Assembly: GCA_037074705.1 (NCBI GenBank)
Contig: CM073590.1
Location: 236,332,101-236,396,100 of the forward strand
Direction: 5' to 3'
Source of the DNA: Zhengitettix transpicula
Taxonomy: Eukaryota > Arthropoda > Insecta > Orthoptera > Tetrigidae
Length of the DNA stretch: 64,000 nt
Both the position numbers and the translations under genes were made by a program. Numbering within the stretch: position 1 is the stretch's first letter; each line of letters begins with the position of its first letter. Positions 12,203 to 23,280 of the stretch are shown here, in pieces. The notes under the pieces are model-generated. The model was not told where the DNA came from. It did not search any database and worked only from the letters and a program-made list of their open reading frames with translations.

Positions 12203-12980
12203 TATATAATAAAAAAGGATGTATGTTTGTGTGTATGTACTTACGTTAATTTCTATACAAATTCAAACGCGTGGACAGATTGGAACAAAAATTAGTACAG
12301 ATATTCTTAAAAACACGATAAACCTTACTGCAGGGGTTATAATACCCTAGCATAAAATTGGAAAGAATTATAATAAAAAAATGTGATCATTTTGTGTTAA
12401 ATTACTGCGCGCGCCAAGAGACCGTGACGTCACAGCACACGGGACAGAGAGAGAGACGTAGCTACGCGACTGAGCAACAACAAAATAGTAACTTATTTCG
12501 TAATAAAGTAAAAGACAAATATTTAAGTTGACTAAAAAGAATAATTATATTCACCAATACTAGATTAAATTATGATAAAAAAACAATACGAAGTACTTTA
12601 CGATCCTTTGGGAAAAATTTAAGTTAATTATTAGTGACTCCAATATGGCGACCATTTGTTTACATTGTGAATCTAACTAACAGTTTCATCAGTTTAATCT
12701 TTCGTAATGTCTGAAGAGTGAGGAACAATTATATCCTGCAATACTCAAGGAGTGAATTTAAGAAGAAATTCGGAGGTGTGTTTGTTGGGACTGATGCAAT
12801 TGAATTCATTGTATTTTATATCTGCTAAATTAATGCACTATCGGTCTAAAGTGTGTAGGGAAATAGGAACAGTTAGATTTACGTTAAATCACTTTTTTGA
12901 CTAAAGATTAAATACAGAATTAAATACTTTTTCGGGTATATATAAAGAAATACACGTGGCAACGTCGTGCAGCCAGCTAA
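12203..12980 (+). mobile_element. Non-autonomous Helitron-like element 2, tandem to the first
   Basis: Directly abuts element 1 in the same orientation: TATATAATAAAAAAGGATG begins at the T following the first CTAG. It ends with a diverged tail (CAACGTCGTGCAGCCAGCTAA, CTAA = CTRR). It shares CGTGGACAGATTGG, the GCGCGCCAAGAGACC block and a TGACGTCA core with its neighbour. Its own 5' TC is lost, consistent with a tail-to-head tandem rather than an independent insertion. Confidence 0.6.
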
Positions 12981-12984
12981 AATA

Positions 12985-14430
12985 GGATGTGGGTAACAAC
13001 TTCAGAAAGAGAAGCTACAAAGGGGAAAAATTCGGGTTTTTTTTTAGAAACAATTGCTTGAAAGAGGCCTGGAGGAAAAAGAAACTGTTAAGAAAAGTTT
13101 GTACTTATAGTTATTATCGTAACGATAAAAAAAAGGTTGTCGGCAGGAAGAATCCAAAGATTGACATTCTTGTATATAGGTTACTTTCAAATTTATAGAA
13201 AGAAAGAAAGGTCTCGTACAGTGAAATTAATAAAAAAAAAATACTCATTCAGCAAGGGAAAAAAAACCTCAAGCATTTATCTCGCTACTAGAAGGGAATT
13301 TCTTTCCATTATGCATGATATTCTGCGATTTCACGGTGACTCTCGATGCATTTCTGATGATTCACTTCCCCATACCTCAGACTCCTCTCGAAGAAAAAAG
13401 GCTCGACGTTGTATGGAAATATAAAGTAGATGGGTAGCCAGAGCTCAAATGGTGAATGTATCTGCTTCCGATTTTTTTTTTTGGAATTTGTTTAACCCTA
13501 ATTTTGCCGTATTTGGTTGCTGCACTGTTGCCATATTTCCTAATTGTAAACTAATATTTAATAAGAAGTTAATCCGAAGAATCCAATTGCACCCCCTTAT
13601 TTTTCGCAGACTTATGGAACCGCTTGTCGTTGTGAACAAGTTCAGATCAAAGCGGCATGTTTTCATATAAACAAAATCGTTACGAAGTACCGGTACAGTG
13701 TTTTCCTTTCGTTTCACGTGAAATATAATTGTAAACTGGTACGAGTGAGTAAAATGTCGAGTTAATGGCTTCGCTTGCACCAGTGAATACGGACACACAC
13801 ATTTGGAGTCAGACCTGTTGCCGAGTGTTGGGACTTCTCAAGTTGTTAATTGTACAAGTTTTGGAGCAGCAGCGTCGTTCTCAGTCCACTCATAAACCTG
13901 CTATAAAGGAACTTCGTCGCAATACAACACTGGCGGGGTTACTTTCGAGAGTGACTCGGAGGAACATTCACGACGTGGAATAAAGTGGAAATTGGTCAGT
14001 TAGTAAAGGATCGTAAATGGAAATGGTACCATACCACACAAGGTTGCTACAATACCAAGAAGCGGGATGAGGTATATTATCCTTTGAGTTAACGTCAAGT
14101 GCCTTTCGTCCGTTCCCTGTAATACATTTCATGACCTTCAGGTTCTTAATTGATCCTGTGTGTCACACGTTAGAGAGAGAATCACAATATACCCATCAAT
14201 AGAGCATTTTTCACAGTGAATCGTGCCTAACTACTTATCTTATCTCCGAAAGCAATGAGATATTTTTATTGAATTTTATTCTTCGTTTAACATCTTTGAA
14301 AATTTATGGAGTTCACAGATAAATCCTTCTACCTTATGCTAAAATTTATTTCAATCCGCTCCCGTGAAACGGGCTGTCATTGCACGTGACATTCGTCAAA
14401 AGCAACGTGTGCTGTTATAGAATTCCTGTA
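12985..14430. other. Unassigned DNA with several short frames
   Basis: Contains frames of 69-117 codons on both strands (for example 13445-13798 minus and 13765-13983 plus) that overlap one another. None has a recognisable domain, and poly-A/T tracts interrupt them. Base composition rises slightly near 13770-13980. I make no gene call. Confidence 0.35.
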
Positions 14431-14431
14431 C

Positions 14432-15290
14432 TGTGAGTTAGAGATCATGGGAAAAATCCAAAAGAGGTTGAGCAAGGTACGGAGATCGCAGTACAGTTCG
14501 TCGGTGGTCAAGCAGGTTTACGTGGTGGAAGAGGACACGCCAATTGTCGGGATACTCCTCACAGCGGCAGAATTCACATTGCACTAGCACCTGGCAATGC
14601 GCTGTGAGTTCAAGATAGTCGGAAAAATCCAAAAGAGGCTGAGAAAGGTGTATGGAGATCGCAGTACAGTTCGTCGGTGGGCAAGCAGGTTTACGTGGTG
14701 GAAGAGGACACGCCAATTGTCGGGATACACCTCACAGTGGCAGAATTCACATTGCACTAGCACCTGACAACACGCTGTGAGTTCAAGATAGTCGGATAAA
14801 TCAAACAGAGGCTGAGAAAGGTGTATGGAGATCGCAGTACACATCCTCGCGGGGGACAAGCAGATTACAAGGAGGAAGAGGGCACGCCAATATTCGGGAT
14901 ACTCCACACAGCGGCAGAATCCAAAGTGCACTAACTCCTGATAATGAACTGTGAGTTCAAGACATTGGGAAAAGTCCACAAGGGGTTGAGAAAGGTGTAT
15001 GGAGATCGCAGTACAGTTCGTTGGTGGTCAAGCAGGTTTACGTGGTGGAAGAGGACACGCCAATTGTCGGGATACACCTCACAGCGGCAGAATCCACATT
15101 GCACTAGCACCTGACAAAGCGCTGTGAGTTCAAGATAGTCGGAAAAATCCAAAACAGGCTGAGAAAGGTGTATGGAGATCACAGTACAGTTCGTCGGTGG
15201 ACAAACAAGTTTACGTTGTGGAAGAGGACACGCCAATTGTCGGGATACTCCTCACAGCCGCAGAATCCCCTTTGCAGTAACTCCTTTCAA
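14432..15290. repeat. Five-copy tandem repeat of about 173 bp
   Basis: Units begin with CTGTGAGTT near 14432, 14603, 14776, 14950 and 15123, giving spacings of 171, 173, 174 and 173 bp. Each contains GGAGATCGCAGTACA, a TTTACGTGGTGGAAGAGGAC block and CGGGATAC(A/T)CCTCACAG. The fourth unit resembles the first; the third is the most diverged (TACAAGGAGGAAGAGGG). The minus strand stays open for 92-131 codons in overlapping registers, giving a repeat of about 57-58 residues with several Cys, but frame changes between 171/174- and 173-bp units argue against one translated protein. It looks like a satellite-type array. Confidence 0.9.
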
Positions 15291-15294
15291 TGTT

Positions 15295-15735
15295 AACGAC
15301 GTAGTTGAGAGGGATTATTAGGAAAAATGTTCCTAAGGGAGGTATCCCGACACTGTAAAAATTGGAAAGCTGCAGGATGAAAATTTAATTTTCATATGAA
15401 TGTCATGCATTTCTTTTGAAGTGACGTATATAACTGTGACATAAAATAATGGATTATTATAGGTTTTATTTAATGATAAATATAAATGAAATATATACAG
15501 ACAGAAAATCTTTCACAAGCTACAAACCGTAAAGACCCCTTTTGAGCTTGGGAAAGCTTTCTCTCAATATTCGTAAATTAAAAATTCTAAAACACTTGAT
15601 CAATATAAAAATAAAATCCGTTTTTCATTTGAGCTTCTAAATTTAAGTCATGTAACAATTGTGATTTGTAATAAAAATTGTCGGTGTCCCTGAATCAGGA
15701 CTAATGGATGGAGAAACTTCGAATCGGATCTGGAG
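15295..15735. other. AT-rich spacer without recognised feature
   Basis: No open frame or recognised repeat. A short GC-richer piece adjoins the array end near 15300-15360. Confidence 0.5.
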
Positions 15736-15737
15736 TT

Positions 15738-15815
15738 GAAAGGGATAGCTCTAATGGTAGAGCTTACGCCCCCCTTTAAGCGAGAGTTTGCGGTTTCGAT
15801 TTCAGGTCGGGTTGA
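15738..15815 (+). repeat. tRNA-like SINE head or tRNA pseudogene
   Basis: Contains TAGCTCTAATGGTAGAGC, which pairs as a D arm (GCTC/GAGC) and fits an A box, and GGTTTCGATTTCA, close to the B box GGTTCGANTCC, about 35 nt later. A 7-bp acceptor stem does not form and the anticodon arm is irregular, so this is not a functional tRNA. A tRNA-derived SINE head or decayed tRNA copy is the best reading. No A-rich tail was found nearby. Confidence 0.5.
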
Positions 15816-15819
15816 TTTT

Positions 15820-16340
15820 CTTTCGCATTCTAATATTCCAATATAAATGTTTATAAATTATTTTATTGTCCACCACAAGAAATAAAACCTAATTACGATA
15901 TCGTAAATACATTACAAAAATGGAAATTTATCGAACCAATGAATACATATAAATTTACAAAACAACTAACTAACGTATTATACATCATTTTTATACATTT
16001 TTGGTTACAAACCGGTATTTATCCCTTTAAAATTCTACCATTTATTAATTTATAAGCAACTAATTTTTGTCTGATATTATTCTAAGAATTTTATAATGAA
16101 TAAATAATGTTGTTATATTGGCCAGACCAAACGATATTTGTTAACTAGAATTAAGGAACATAAATCCACTGTAAAATTACTACATTATAAACATTCTCCT
16201 ATTACAAAACACTGATTCGATCTTAATAATTCTTTCAATTTTGATAATACTATTATTCTAGATGAGGAAAATAATTTTATTAAATGTTAATCTCACAAAT
16301 GGTACACATTATAGCCAACAGAAGGAAGGAAGAAGGAGGT
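15820..16340. other. AT-rich DNA, no recognised feature
   Basis: No coding or RNA signature. A TTATATTGGCCAGACC(A/G)AACGAT segment (about 16113) recurs near 19578, both a few hundred bp upstream of retroposon copies, so it may belong to an unnamed repeat. Confidence 0.4.
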
Positions 16341-16346
16341 GTAGAC

Positions 16347-16532
16347 AGGTATGTATAGGGTAATCCACATAGCGGCAACTCCCCTCTTATAGCATAGGAA
16401 AGGGAGTGAAAGGGGGGATGCGGAAAGGTAGAACAAGGTAGCCATGGGTTAACTAGGGCCCCCGGGCTATGGTTTAAGGATCCTACTTGGCAAGTTGCCT
16501 TAAAATGATGCAGGGAAAACCCTAGAAAAACC
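16347..16532 (-). mobile_element. A-tailed retroposon copy 3, tail-proximal fragment
   Basis: Minus-strand piece of the older 'AAAGGGAGTGAAAGGGG' subfamily. It has GGTAATCCACATAGCGGCAA, GGATCCTACTTGGCA and CCTAGAAAAACCTG, and stops where the next copy's T-tail begins. Confidence 0.75.
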
Positions 16533-16903
16533 TGATTTTTTTAGGGCAACAGGCTACATGAGGGTGATCTACATTGGGCAACTCCCCTTTAATAGCATAG
16601 GAAGGGATTTGAAAGGGGGGATGCGGAAATTAGAGGAAGGTAGCCAAGGGTTAACTAGGACCCCAGGGCTATGGTTTAAGGATCCTACCCGGCATTCGCC
16701 TAAGAATTGCAGGAAAAACCCTAGAAAAACCTGCATCACGTAGGTAGGGCATTGGGTACTTGTCCCACGCCCTTCCGATGGCGGGAAAGGGGTTTGCTGT
16801 GGGGTCGCAGCCTTCTCCTCGCCTTTCCTCGACCATTCATGAGGCAGCTGGCCGACTATTCCAATAGGAATAGCGGACAACTCTTACCGTATGCCCAAAG
16901 TCT
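16533..16903 (-). mobile_element. A-tailed retroposon copy 4, 5'-truncated
   Basis: Starts on the plus strand as a T run followed by AGGGCAACAGGCTACATG (the complement of the A-tailed 3' end) and continues through GGGTACTTGTCCCACGCCC and AGGCAGCTGGCCGACTATT to CCCAAAGTCTGC, where it stops. It abuts copy 3 exactly at its tail, so it was added next to an existing copy. Confidence 0.8.
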
Positions 16904-16909
16904 GCAAAT

Positions 16910-17993
16910 TTTCTTTAAATGTAAACCAATAACGTTTCTTATTTAAACTGTATTTATGATGCCTTATGAAATAATCTTTGATAATTAATATCTTGCATTC
17001 ATATTCTTTGTAAAGTGTTGCAACTTTGGCTTTATCTCTTCAGTCTTGCAATAGTATTGACAAGGATCACAACGATTGATCGAAACGTCTTCAAATTATA
17101 TTGTTCAATATTAATTTTTTTTCGTCTGTAATAATTTTTTTCTCAAGTTATAATGCTATAAACTAATTGTAGACTTAACGAAGTGCTACATTAAGGACAA
17201 ATTGTTTTGTAGTCAATTTTTTTTGGCAGTTATTTATTTAAATATTTTATTTCTTGTCTCCGATTTATTTATCCATTGTAAATTAATAAAGTCCTAGATA
17301 TTTATGTTAACATATTGATGGAACGGCTCCTGCAATTAATTTTATCATTGTCTGAAAAATAAGATAATATCGACCATGAAGGTTTGGTCACTTAGTAAAA
17401 TTATATATGTTGTTAAATTGCGTGTTTTTATTGTAGGATTTTTTTTTTTGTAAAAATATTGTTTCGGAAAATGATGTCAATGTTGCCATTGACGAAACGT
17501 TCTTCGATAAAATAAATTATTTCCAAAATTATATATTTTTATTTTAGACAGTAAAAGAACAGTTAACGTAAAAAATTTTTTACTGCCGTCAAAGAAATGT
17601 GAGAAGAATTACAATTATTAATATTAAATTTAATTCACACTAAATCTTAATTGGTTTACAAGAATTCAGTGTTTAGTTGTTTTAAATTTTTTTTCTGACG
17701 TCACTCAATAAAAAGAAAAACTAATACGATATAAGTTCATTCAAGTTTATTTTCGATAACAAATTGTACGTGTCATAAGGATTATTAGGTTAAAAGTTAA
17801 AATTTATGTTTGACAGAAATAGCAAATATATGTATGACGCATGTTGTCTGGTGGAACGCTTTGGGCGCAAGGTAAGTGCTGATCTCAGAAGGGCTCAAGG
17901 GCGTCGCTTGCGAAAGCTACTGATTTTAATTTAGGTGGTCCACTGAAAATACTTCCTTAAGCTCACTTCGCCATATTCTGCTGTCACGTTTTT

Positions 17994-18027
<34 letters not shown>

Positions 18028-18214
18028 AGTCTCAGTTCTTGTCTAATAACAATTATTGTTAAATTGCATCATATGAGTCTTCCTTACATTTATTGGTTAG
18101 ATTTCTGTACGTGCCCAGTGATCTGCCAATTATATTCATAAAATGGTACGGATTCAAAGACAATAGTCAAACGTGTTCACCGTCCCATACACTTTACTTC
18201 TATTTCGACACAAT
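16910..18214. other. AT-rich DNA with two hammerhead-like hairpin remnants
   Basis: Mostly AT-rich. Near 17055-17100 the sequence TTGACAAGGATC...GATCGAAACGTC, and at 17465-17503 a 7-bp hairpin followed by GAAACGTTC, resemble the element order of PLE-type hammerhead cores with a degraded first box. A (TA)n run lies at 18000-18024. No gene recognised. Confidence 0.45.
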
Positions 18215-18218
18215 ATAT

Positions 18219-19231
18219 TGTATTAAACACCTAGATGACTTTATAAAAATTTGCCCCACGTTGGTTAAGCCATAAATGTAATAAACACCATGATAGGGTT
18301 TAAATTAAATGAATCAATTAACAACATTTACTAAGCTTTAAAAGAAATTTATATTTGTTGATAAATTTTACAATGTACAAAAACCTATTTTTCGTGCCGA
18401 GTTTCATCAATTTAAAACAAATACTGTCATTTTTATTTATTAATTCGTGGCATTTATGAACATACAGTTCTTATATCATTACAATTAAATTCGTCGAATC
18501 TCTTATCTCAGGGTCACTACTGTGTTTGATAATTAGAACAAAATCGATGTATAACCTGACAATTAACAATTCAAATATAAAAAGTTAACCTAAACAATAA
18601 GTGAAAAGAAAACTGAACGAAATCTGACTATACCTTTTTAATTATCGTTTACAAAATTTGTATAAAAGTATTGTTACTCACGGACCGTCTGTCTGGTACC
18701 AGATCTCTCTCTTGTATCTTGAAAAACTACCACACTAAAAAGCCATTATTACACTGACTCTACACTTGATTGAAAATTTTAATACACACGATTAAAATAC
18801 TCGTCCTCTGATATCTGGACCCTCGGATGAGCCGCCCCCTTTGGTCTGCTAGTAGATGCCGGTCCCCTCTATGCTGATTGTTCAATCAGCGTGAAGCAAC
18901 CATTTGCTTCACCGTGTGCAAATTATTAAATAAATCTCTCGGTAAATTGTTTGCTTTCTTTCACGTAGAAATACAGGATCTTGCCATTCGTACTTTATAT
19001 CTTCAAACTTTACTGTTCGTTGCTCTAGGTGAACTGAACTATATTATTACTTTTAACAGTTTCATCTCTCGTACGCAGAATTTTGACTCCTTCACCTTTC
19101 AATCGCCGATTCCGGACTGGCGATTGTTGAACAAAGCAAAAACCCGCCTTCACTGACGTCTATACGCATTCGTACCGCTAACAATTTAATTATATTAAAA
19201 ACAATTAATGGCATGTTTAATTGGCATTACA
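18219..19231 (-). mobile_element. LTR-like repeat copy 2 (minus, ATAT target duplication)
   Basis: Plus-strand ends are TGTATTAAACACC and GGCATTACA, flanked by ATAT at 18215-18218 and 19232-19235 inside a CAATATATTG palindrome. Read on the minus strand it carries the same landmarks as copy 1: the TTGTTAGCGGTACGAATGCG block at the start, TGGTACCAG (18694-18702), GTCCGTGAGTAACAATA as a donor-like site, a TTATCAAACACAGTAGTGAC block, and AACGTGGGGCAAAT close to the end. 1013 bp, no protein-coding content. Confidence 0.8.
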
Positions 19232-19254
19232 ATATATTGCCGATACTGTACTTT

Positions 19255-19370
19255 GACGTAGCTACCGTTGGGGATGCCTCCTCCTCTCTCCAGTTTTTTA
19301 ACTAAGTTCCGCCCCCCCCCCCCCCCCGCAAGCAGAGAGACCTCGTCCTGTATTGTTTCATTCTGTGTAA
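19255..19370 (+). mobile_element. A-tailed retroposon fragment (copy 5) with a C16 tract
   Basis: GGGGATGCCTCCTCCTCTCT and the following segment match the 5' half of the family. A run of 16 C (19312-19327) replaces the usual CCCACAAGCC. The fragment fades after ACCTCGTCCTGTAT. Confidence 0.65.
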
Positions 19371-19604
19371 ATAGAAATTAATTGTCTTGACATATGAACG
19401 AGAAAAAAAAATAGAATGCATTACTTATTGACTCACTCACGTACATAATTTTTGTATATTTTCGGGTCACAAACAGATATTCACGCCATTGAAAATTTTA
19501 ACAAATATTAAATCTGTGTCATCAATTTTTGGCTGATGTTATTGGAAGGATTTGAAAAGTGGATAAAGTTATGTTGTTATATCGGCCAGACCGAACGATC
19601 ATCG

Positions 19605-19885
19605 TAAGAGTTCGCTGTTCGCGTAGGGAATAGTACGACCAGCTGCATCCTAAAAGTGATCGAGGCGTAGAGAAGGGGATTCTGCGTACCCACAGCAAAT
19701 CCCTCTCCCGCCATCGGAAGAGTGCTCGACCTATCTTATGCAGGTTTTCTGATTATATGAACATGTTGTTTCACTTGGACAAAAATAAAGGATGTTTCAA
19801 ATAAAAGCGACACACATTGGAAGGAAATGCTGTAGAAATTAATAAAGAACTGTCGAATTTAGGACCAAAACGTATTTGATCAGGT
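19605..19885 (+). mobile_element. A-tailed retroposon variant fragment (copy 6) plus spacer
   Basis: Family middle (GTAAGAGTTCGCTGTTCGC...CGCCATCGGAAGAG) to TTATGCAGGTTTT, then a non-family spacer (GATTATATGAACATG, TTTCACTTGGACAAAAATAA, AAGCGACACACATTGG, TTTGATCAGGTTTGCAGTAG). The same spacer follows copy 7 and appears inverted at 23100-23280, so it marks a distinct longer subfamily. Confidence 0.65.
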
Positions 19886-20309
19886 TTGCAGTAGACAAAA
19901 CCTTCTAGGAGAGACGGATATGGCTACTTTTGGGGGATGCCTTCTCCTCTCTCCGTTTTTGAACTAAGGTTCCCACAAGCCGAGGCACCTATGGCCTGTT
20001 TTGAAAGGTGTATGTTCCGGGGGTAACAGGCCCTGTGAATAAGGTAAGAGTTGTTCGCTGTTCTCATTGGAACAGTCGGCCAGCTGCCTCCGAAACTGAT
20101 CGAGGCTCCGAGAAGGGAATGCTGCGTCCGCACAGAAAACCCCTCTCACGCCATCGGAAGGGTGTGGGAAAAATACCCAAAGTTCGACCTATCTTATGCA
20201 GGTTTTATGATTATATGAAATTATGTTTCACTTGGACAAAAATAAAGGAAGTTAGAAACAAAAGCGACACACATTGGTCGAATTTAGGACCATGCCGTAT
20301 TTGATCAGG
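19886..20309 (+). mobile_element. A-tailed retroposon variant (copy 7) plus spacer
   Basis: Begins CAGTAGACAAAACCTTCTAGGAGAGACGG and runs through GGTTCCCACAAGCCGAGGC and GGCCAGCTGCCTCCGAAACTG to TTATGCAGGTTTT at about 20205, then the same spacer as copy 6. Together with copies 6 and 8 it forms a head-to-tail run with a period of about 430 bp. Frames of 98-100 codons here are not conserved between units. Confidence 0.7.
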
Positions 20310-20800
20310 TTTGCAGTAGACAAAACCTTCTAGGAAAGACGGAGAGAGCTACTTTTGGGGATGCCTTCTCCTCTCTCCGTTTTTGAACTAAGGTTCCCAC
20401 AAGCTGAGGCAACTATGGCCTGTTATGAGAGGTGTATGTTCCGGGGGTCAAAGACTCTGAGCATACGGTTAGAGTTGTTAGCCGTTCCGATTGGAACAGT
20501 CGGCCAGCTGCCTCCGAAACTGATCGAGGCTCCGAGAAGGGAATGCTGCGTCCGCACAGAAAACCCCTCTCCCGTCATCGGAAGGGCGTGGGACAAGTGG
20601 TCAATGCCCGACCTACCTTATTCAGCTTTTCTGGGGTTTGTTCTTCATGCTGGGTAGGATCCTTAAATTATAGCACCAGAGCCGTAGTTAGCCCTTGGCT
20701 AACTTCCTCTACCATTCCAGATCCTCCCATAAGAATCCCTTCCTATTCTATTAAAGAGGTGTTGCCACTATGTGGATTAACCGCATGTATAAAAAAATTA
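20310..20800 (+). mobile_element. A-tailed retroposon variant (copy 8)
   Basis: Third unit of the head-to-tail run. Unlike copies 6 and 7 it continues through the normal 3' half (GGGTAGGATCCTTAAATTATAG, CCTTCCTATTCTATTAAAGAGG) to TGTGGATTAACCGCATGTATAAAAAA, lacking the final GCCTGTTGCCC. The 138-codon frame across it is not conserved in other copies. Confidence 0.75.
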
Positions 20801-20804
20801 TTTG

Positions 20805-21980
20805 ACAAAGTAAAAAATACAAATATGAAAAACGATTGTAATCTGTAACAGCCGTTTATGAGAGTTGACGTCGAGGCTGGTAGAGAGAGACACGTCAGCG
20901 TTTTATTTATATAGATTACCAACGTTGCCGCCATTTGTTTGTGATGTGATGGATCACAGGGGGTGTGTGATGAACTTTTCCGGGTAAATTCGGCCGTGGT
21001 AAAACGGGGATTTTTGAAAGGTCACAGGGTTGTTTTGGGTCAGCGGACTGTTGCTTTGTGTCTGCTAGGTTTTACTTTCTGTATAAAGCGCCGTGAACGT
21101 TTTCGGATTGAAAGCTGTGACCATGGTTCACACAGGTACTAGAAGGGTTTATATTCCCTGTCCAGTTTCCGTAACTGTGTTGGTGTAAATTGAAGGGTAA
21201 CTGTTGCAGGAAATACGAGGCAAATAGGAAAGTATACAGTTCCAAAGGGCCAGTGAAGCCCCTACGGGTTGAAGTTAAACCGCCGCGTCAGCTAACTGCG
21301 AGGAAAAATTGATTAAAGGATTTAGGGACTGCAAGGTACACTTGTAGGTTAGAGGATTACAAGGGCGGAGGCGGATTAGAGGTAACACCATCTTCGGGGT
21401 GAATGGCCAAGGCCAGGGTTAATAGTTTCTATTTGAGAAGTGTGCAGCATGGGTGATGGACTAGGCTTTTGTGTGGCTTGGCGTGCTAGTCTGGTGCAGA
21501 CACGGCCAAAGTGTGCTGAGGTCGGTAACGTGTAACTTTTTGATGAAGTGTAGTTGTTTGATGAACTGCCTGCAGACACGAAGCTTTGTCCGAGAGGAAC
21601 TGCGCCCACAAAACCGCTTTACTTTACCAGAGGATTTCTTTCGCTGCTCTTCCATCCGGTACCGTCGAAATATCCACGTGCTCGTATCGGAAAAGTAAAG
21701 GATGTACGAATTTGAATGCTGTTGAGGCCTACCAAAAACAAAGCTTCTCAGGTGTAAAGTGTTCCGCTATCATTGTCATCGACCGTCTAAAAATATAAAT
21801 AGTATTCGTTCTCCGTCGACTGGACTGAATAGGACCAACTTAAGATTCATAAACCACCAAAACTCTTGATTATTCACTAAGCTCACTCATACTTTAAAGC
21901 TCAGACAGAATGTATATTATAGAAGTATAATTTTCAGAAATATATTACTCCTACCTCTGTTTATATTTTTAGTGGGGGGG
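20805..21980. other. GC-richer unassigned region
   Basis: From about 20860 to 21720 base composition is much richer in GC than the flanks. It contains TTTTCCGGGTAAATTCGGCCGTGG (20978-21001 region), a type of string I associate with the 5' part of arthropod retroelements, though I cannot name the family. Small frames on both strands (21376-21609 minus, 21471-21698 plus) overlap and show no domain. It may be a retroelement 5' region or host exonic/promoter DNA. Confidence 0.35.
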
Positions 21981-21984
21981 ATGA

Positions 21985-22150
21985 GTGACAAGCTACATAA
22001 GGGTCATCCACGAGGTGGTCTATTCTAAATTTCTAATTAACTGTACCCCGGATTTCGCATAAAATTATCCCAAGACAAATTCTAGAAAACCACCATCAGG
22101 CTGACCGGGCTCTTAGTACTTGACACACGCCCTGACAATGACTGCAGAGT
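21985..22150 (-). mobile_element. Old A-tailed retroposon fragment (copy 9)
   Basis: Heavily diverged but collinear: GACAAGCTACATAAGGGTCATCCAC, then TCTAGAAAACCACCATCAGG and GGGCTCTTAGTACTTGACACACGCCC, matching the tail half of the family. It lies directly beside a younger copy, so the locus has been hit repeatedly. Confidence 0.6.
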
Positions 22151-22151
22151 T

Positions 22152-22403
22152 TTTTTTAGGGCAACAGACTGCATGACGGTAATCCACACGTTGGAAACTC
22201 CCCTTTAATAGCATAGGAACGGATTTGAAAGGGGGGATGCGGAAGGGTAGAGGAAGGTAGCCAATGGTTAACTAGGGCTCTGGAGCTATAATTTAAGGAT
22301 CCTACCCGGCATTTCACCTCAAAGTGCTGCAGGGAAAAACCCTAGAAAAACCTGAATCAGGTAGGTCGGGCATTGGGTACTTGTCCCACGCCCTTCAGAT
22401 GAC
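22152..22403 (-). mobile_element. A-tailed retroposon copy 10, 5'-truncated
   Basis: T-run, AGGGCAACAGACTGCATGACGG, then family sequence to CCCACGCCCTTCAGATGACG, where it meets a 50-bp segment that occurs again at 23279-23328. Confidence 0.8.
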
Positions 22404-22430
22404 GTCGTCCTGGGATGTCAGATCCTTCCT

Positions 22431-22867
22431 TTTTTTGTTGTTGCTAAAGAATCTCGGTTGTTTTGCGTTTTTTTCAGAAACTCCACTCCTCCCGCAGAAC
22501 TAAGGGTGCTCCACTCCCGTGCCGACAGGGGTTGATATTTTACTTAAACAAAATACTACCAATGTCATTAAACCCCGAAGATTATTTATTCCACAATAAT
22601 AATGATCGTTTAACATATTAGAAAATTTACACCCCCTACCACCGCTGCTTTTGGTAGTTAAACGGCAAGTTGAATTTCATACTTAAACCCAGTGACTTCC
22701 ATAACGCCGGATTCGACCCAGATAACGATTGCTTTTTGATTTATTTTTAGGTAATGCCACTCCACCGCTACCTCTAAGGGTGCTCCCCTTCCATGCCGAA
22801 AGGCGTTGAAATTTTACGCGAACAACATCGGTAGAAATACAATTAATATAATTAACCCTAAAAAATA
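22431..22867 (-). mobile_element. Helitron-like module pair (minus)
   Basis: Two module units: CAGAACTAAGGGTGCTCCAC...GGGGTTGATATTTTAC, and CTACCTCTAAGGGTGCTCCC...GGCGTTGAAATTTTAC, joined by CAGTGACTTCCATAA and GGATTCGACCCAGATA. Nearly the same text occurs at 29370-29700, so these are two copies of one segmental repeat. It ends where a retroposon copy is attached at about 22868. Confidence 0.65.
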
Positions 22868-23280
22868 TTTTGCTGTGCGGACGCAACATTCCCTTCTCCG
22901 TGCCTCAACCAGTTTCGGAGGCAGCTGGCCGACTGTTCCAATGGGAACGACAAACAACTCTTACCGTATGCCCAGGGTGTGTGACCCCGGATCATGACAG
23001 ACTGAAATGCCTCGGCTTGTGGGAATCTTAGTTCAAAAACGGAGAGAGGAGAAGGTATCCCCAAATGTAGCCCTCTCCGTCTCTCCTAGAAGGTTTTGTC
23101 TACTGCATACAGAATCAAATCAGTTATTGTCGTAACATTGATAGGGTTCTTTATTAATTTCTACTGCACAGTGTATTTCCTTCTTTGTCTTATACGACCA
23201 ATGTGTGTTGGTTTTGTTTGAAACTTCATTTATTTTTGTCCAAGTGAGACAACTTCATCATATAATCAGATATTTGCCGT
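22868..23280 (-). mobile_element. A-tailed retroposon variant (copy 11) with spacer
   Basis: Minus-strand 5' half of the family (GCTGTGCGGACGCAACATTCCC to CCTCTCCGTCTCTCCTAGAAGG), followed by the inverted spacer of copies 6 and 7 (TTTTGTCTACTGCA, ACCAATGTGTGTTGG, TTATTTTTGTCCAAGTGAGAC). The spacer's consistent position upstream of the 5' half supports a real subfamily. Confidence 0.7.

Noticed and set aside
14584..14979. 131-codon minus-strand frame as a repeat protein gene
   Set aside because: It spans a 173-bp tandem array; unit lengths not divisible by three move the frame between units, so no single protein reads through.
14432..15290. CRISPR array
   Set aside because: Repeats are contiguous at about 173 bp with no unique spacers, and the window is eukaryotic.
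15738..15815. Functional tRNA gene
   Set aside because: D arm and B box are present but the acceptor stem does not pair and the anticodon loop is irregular.
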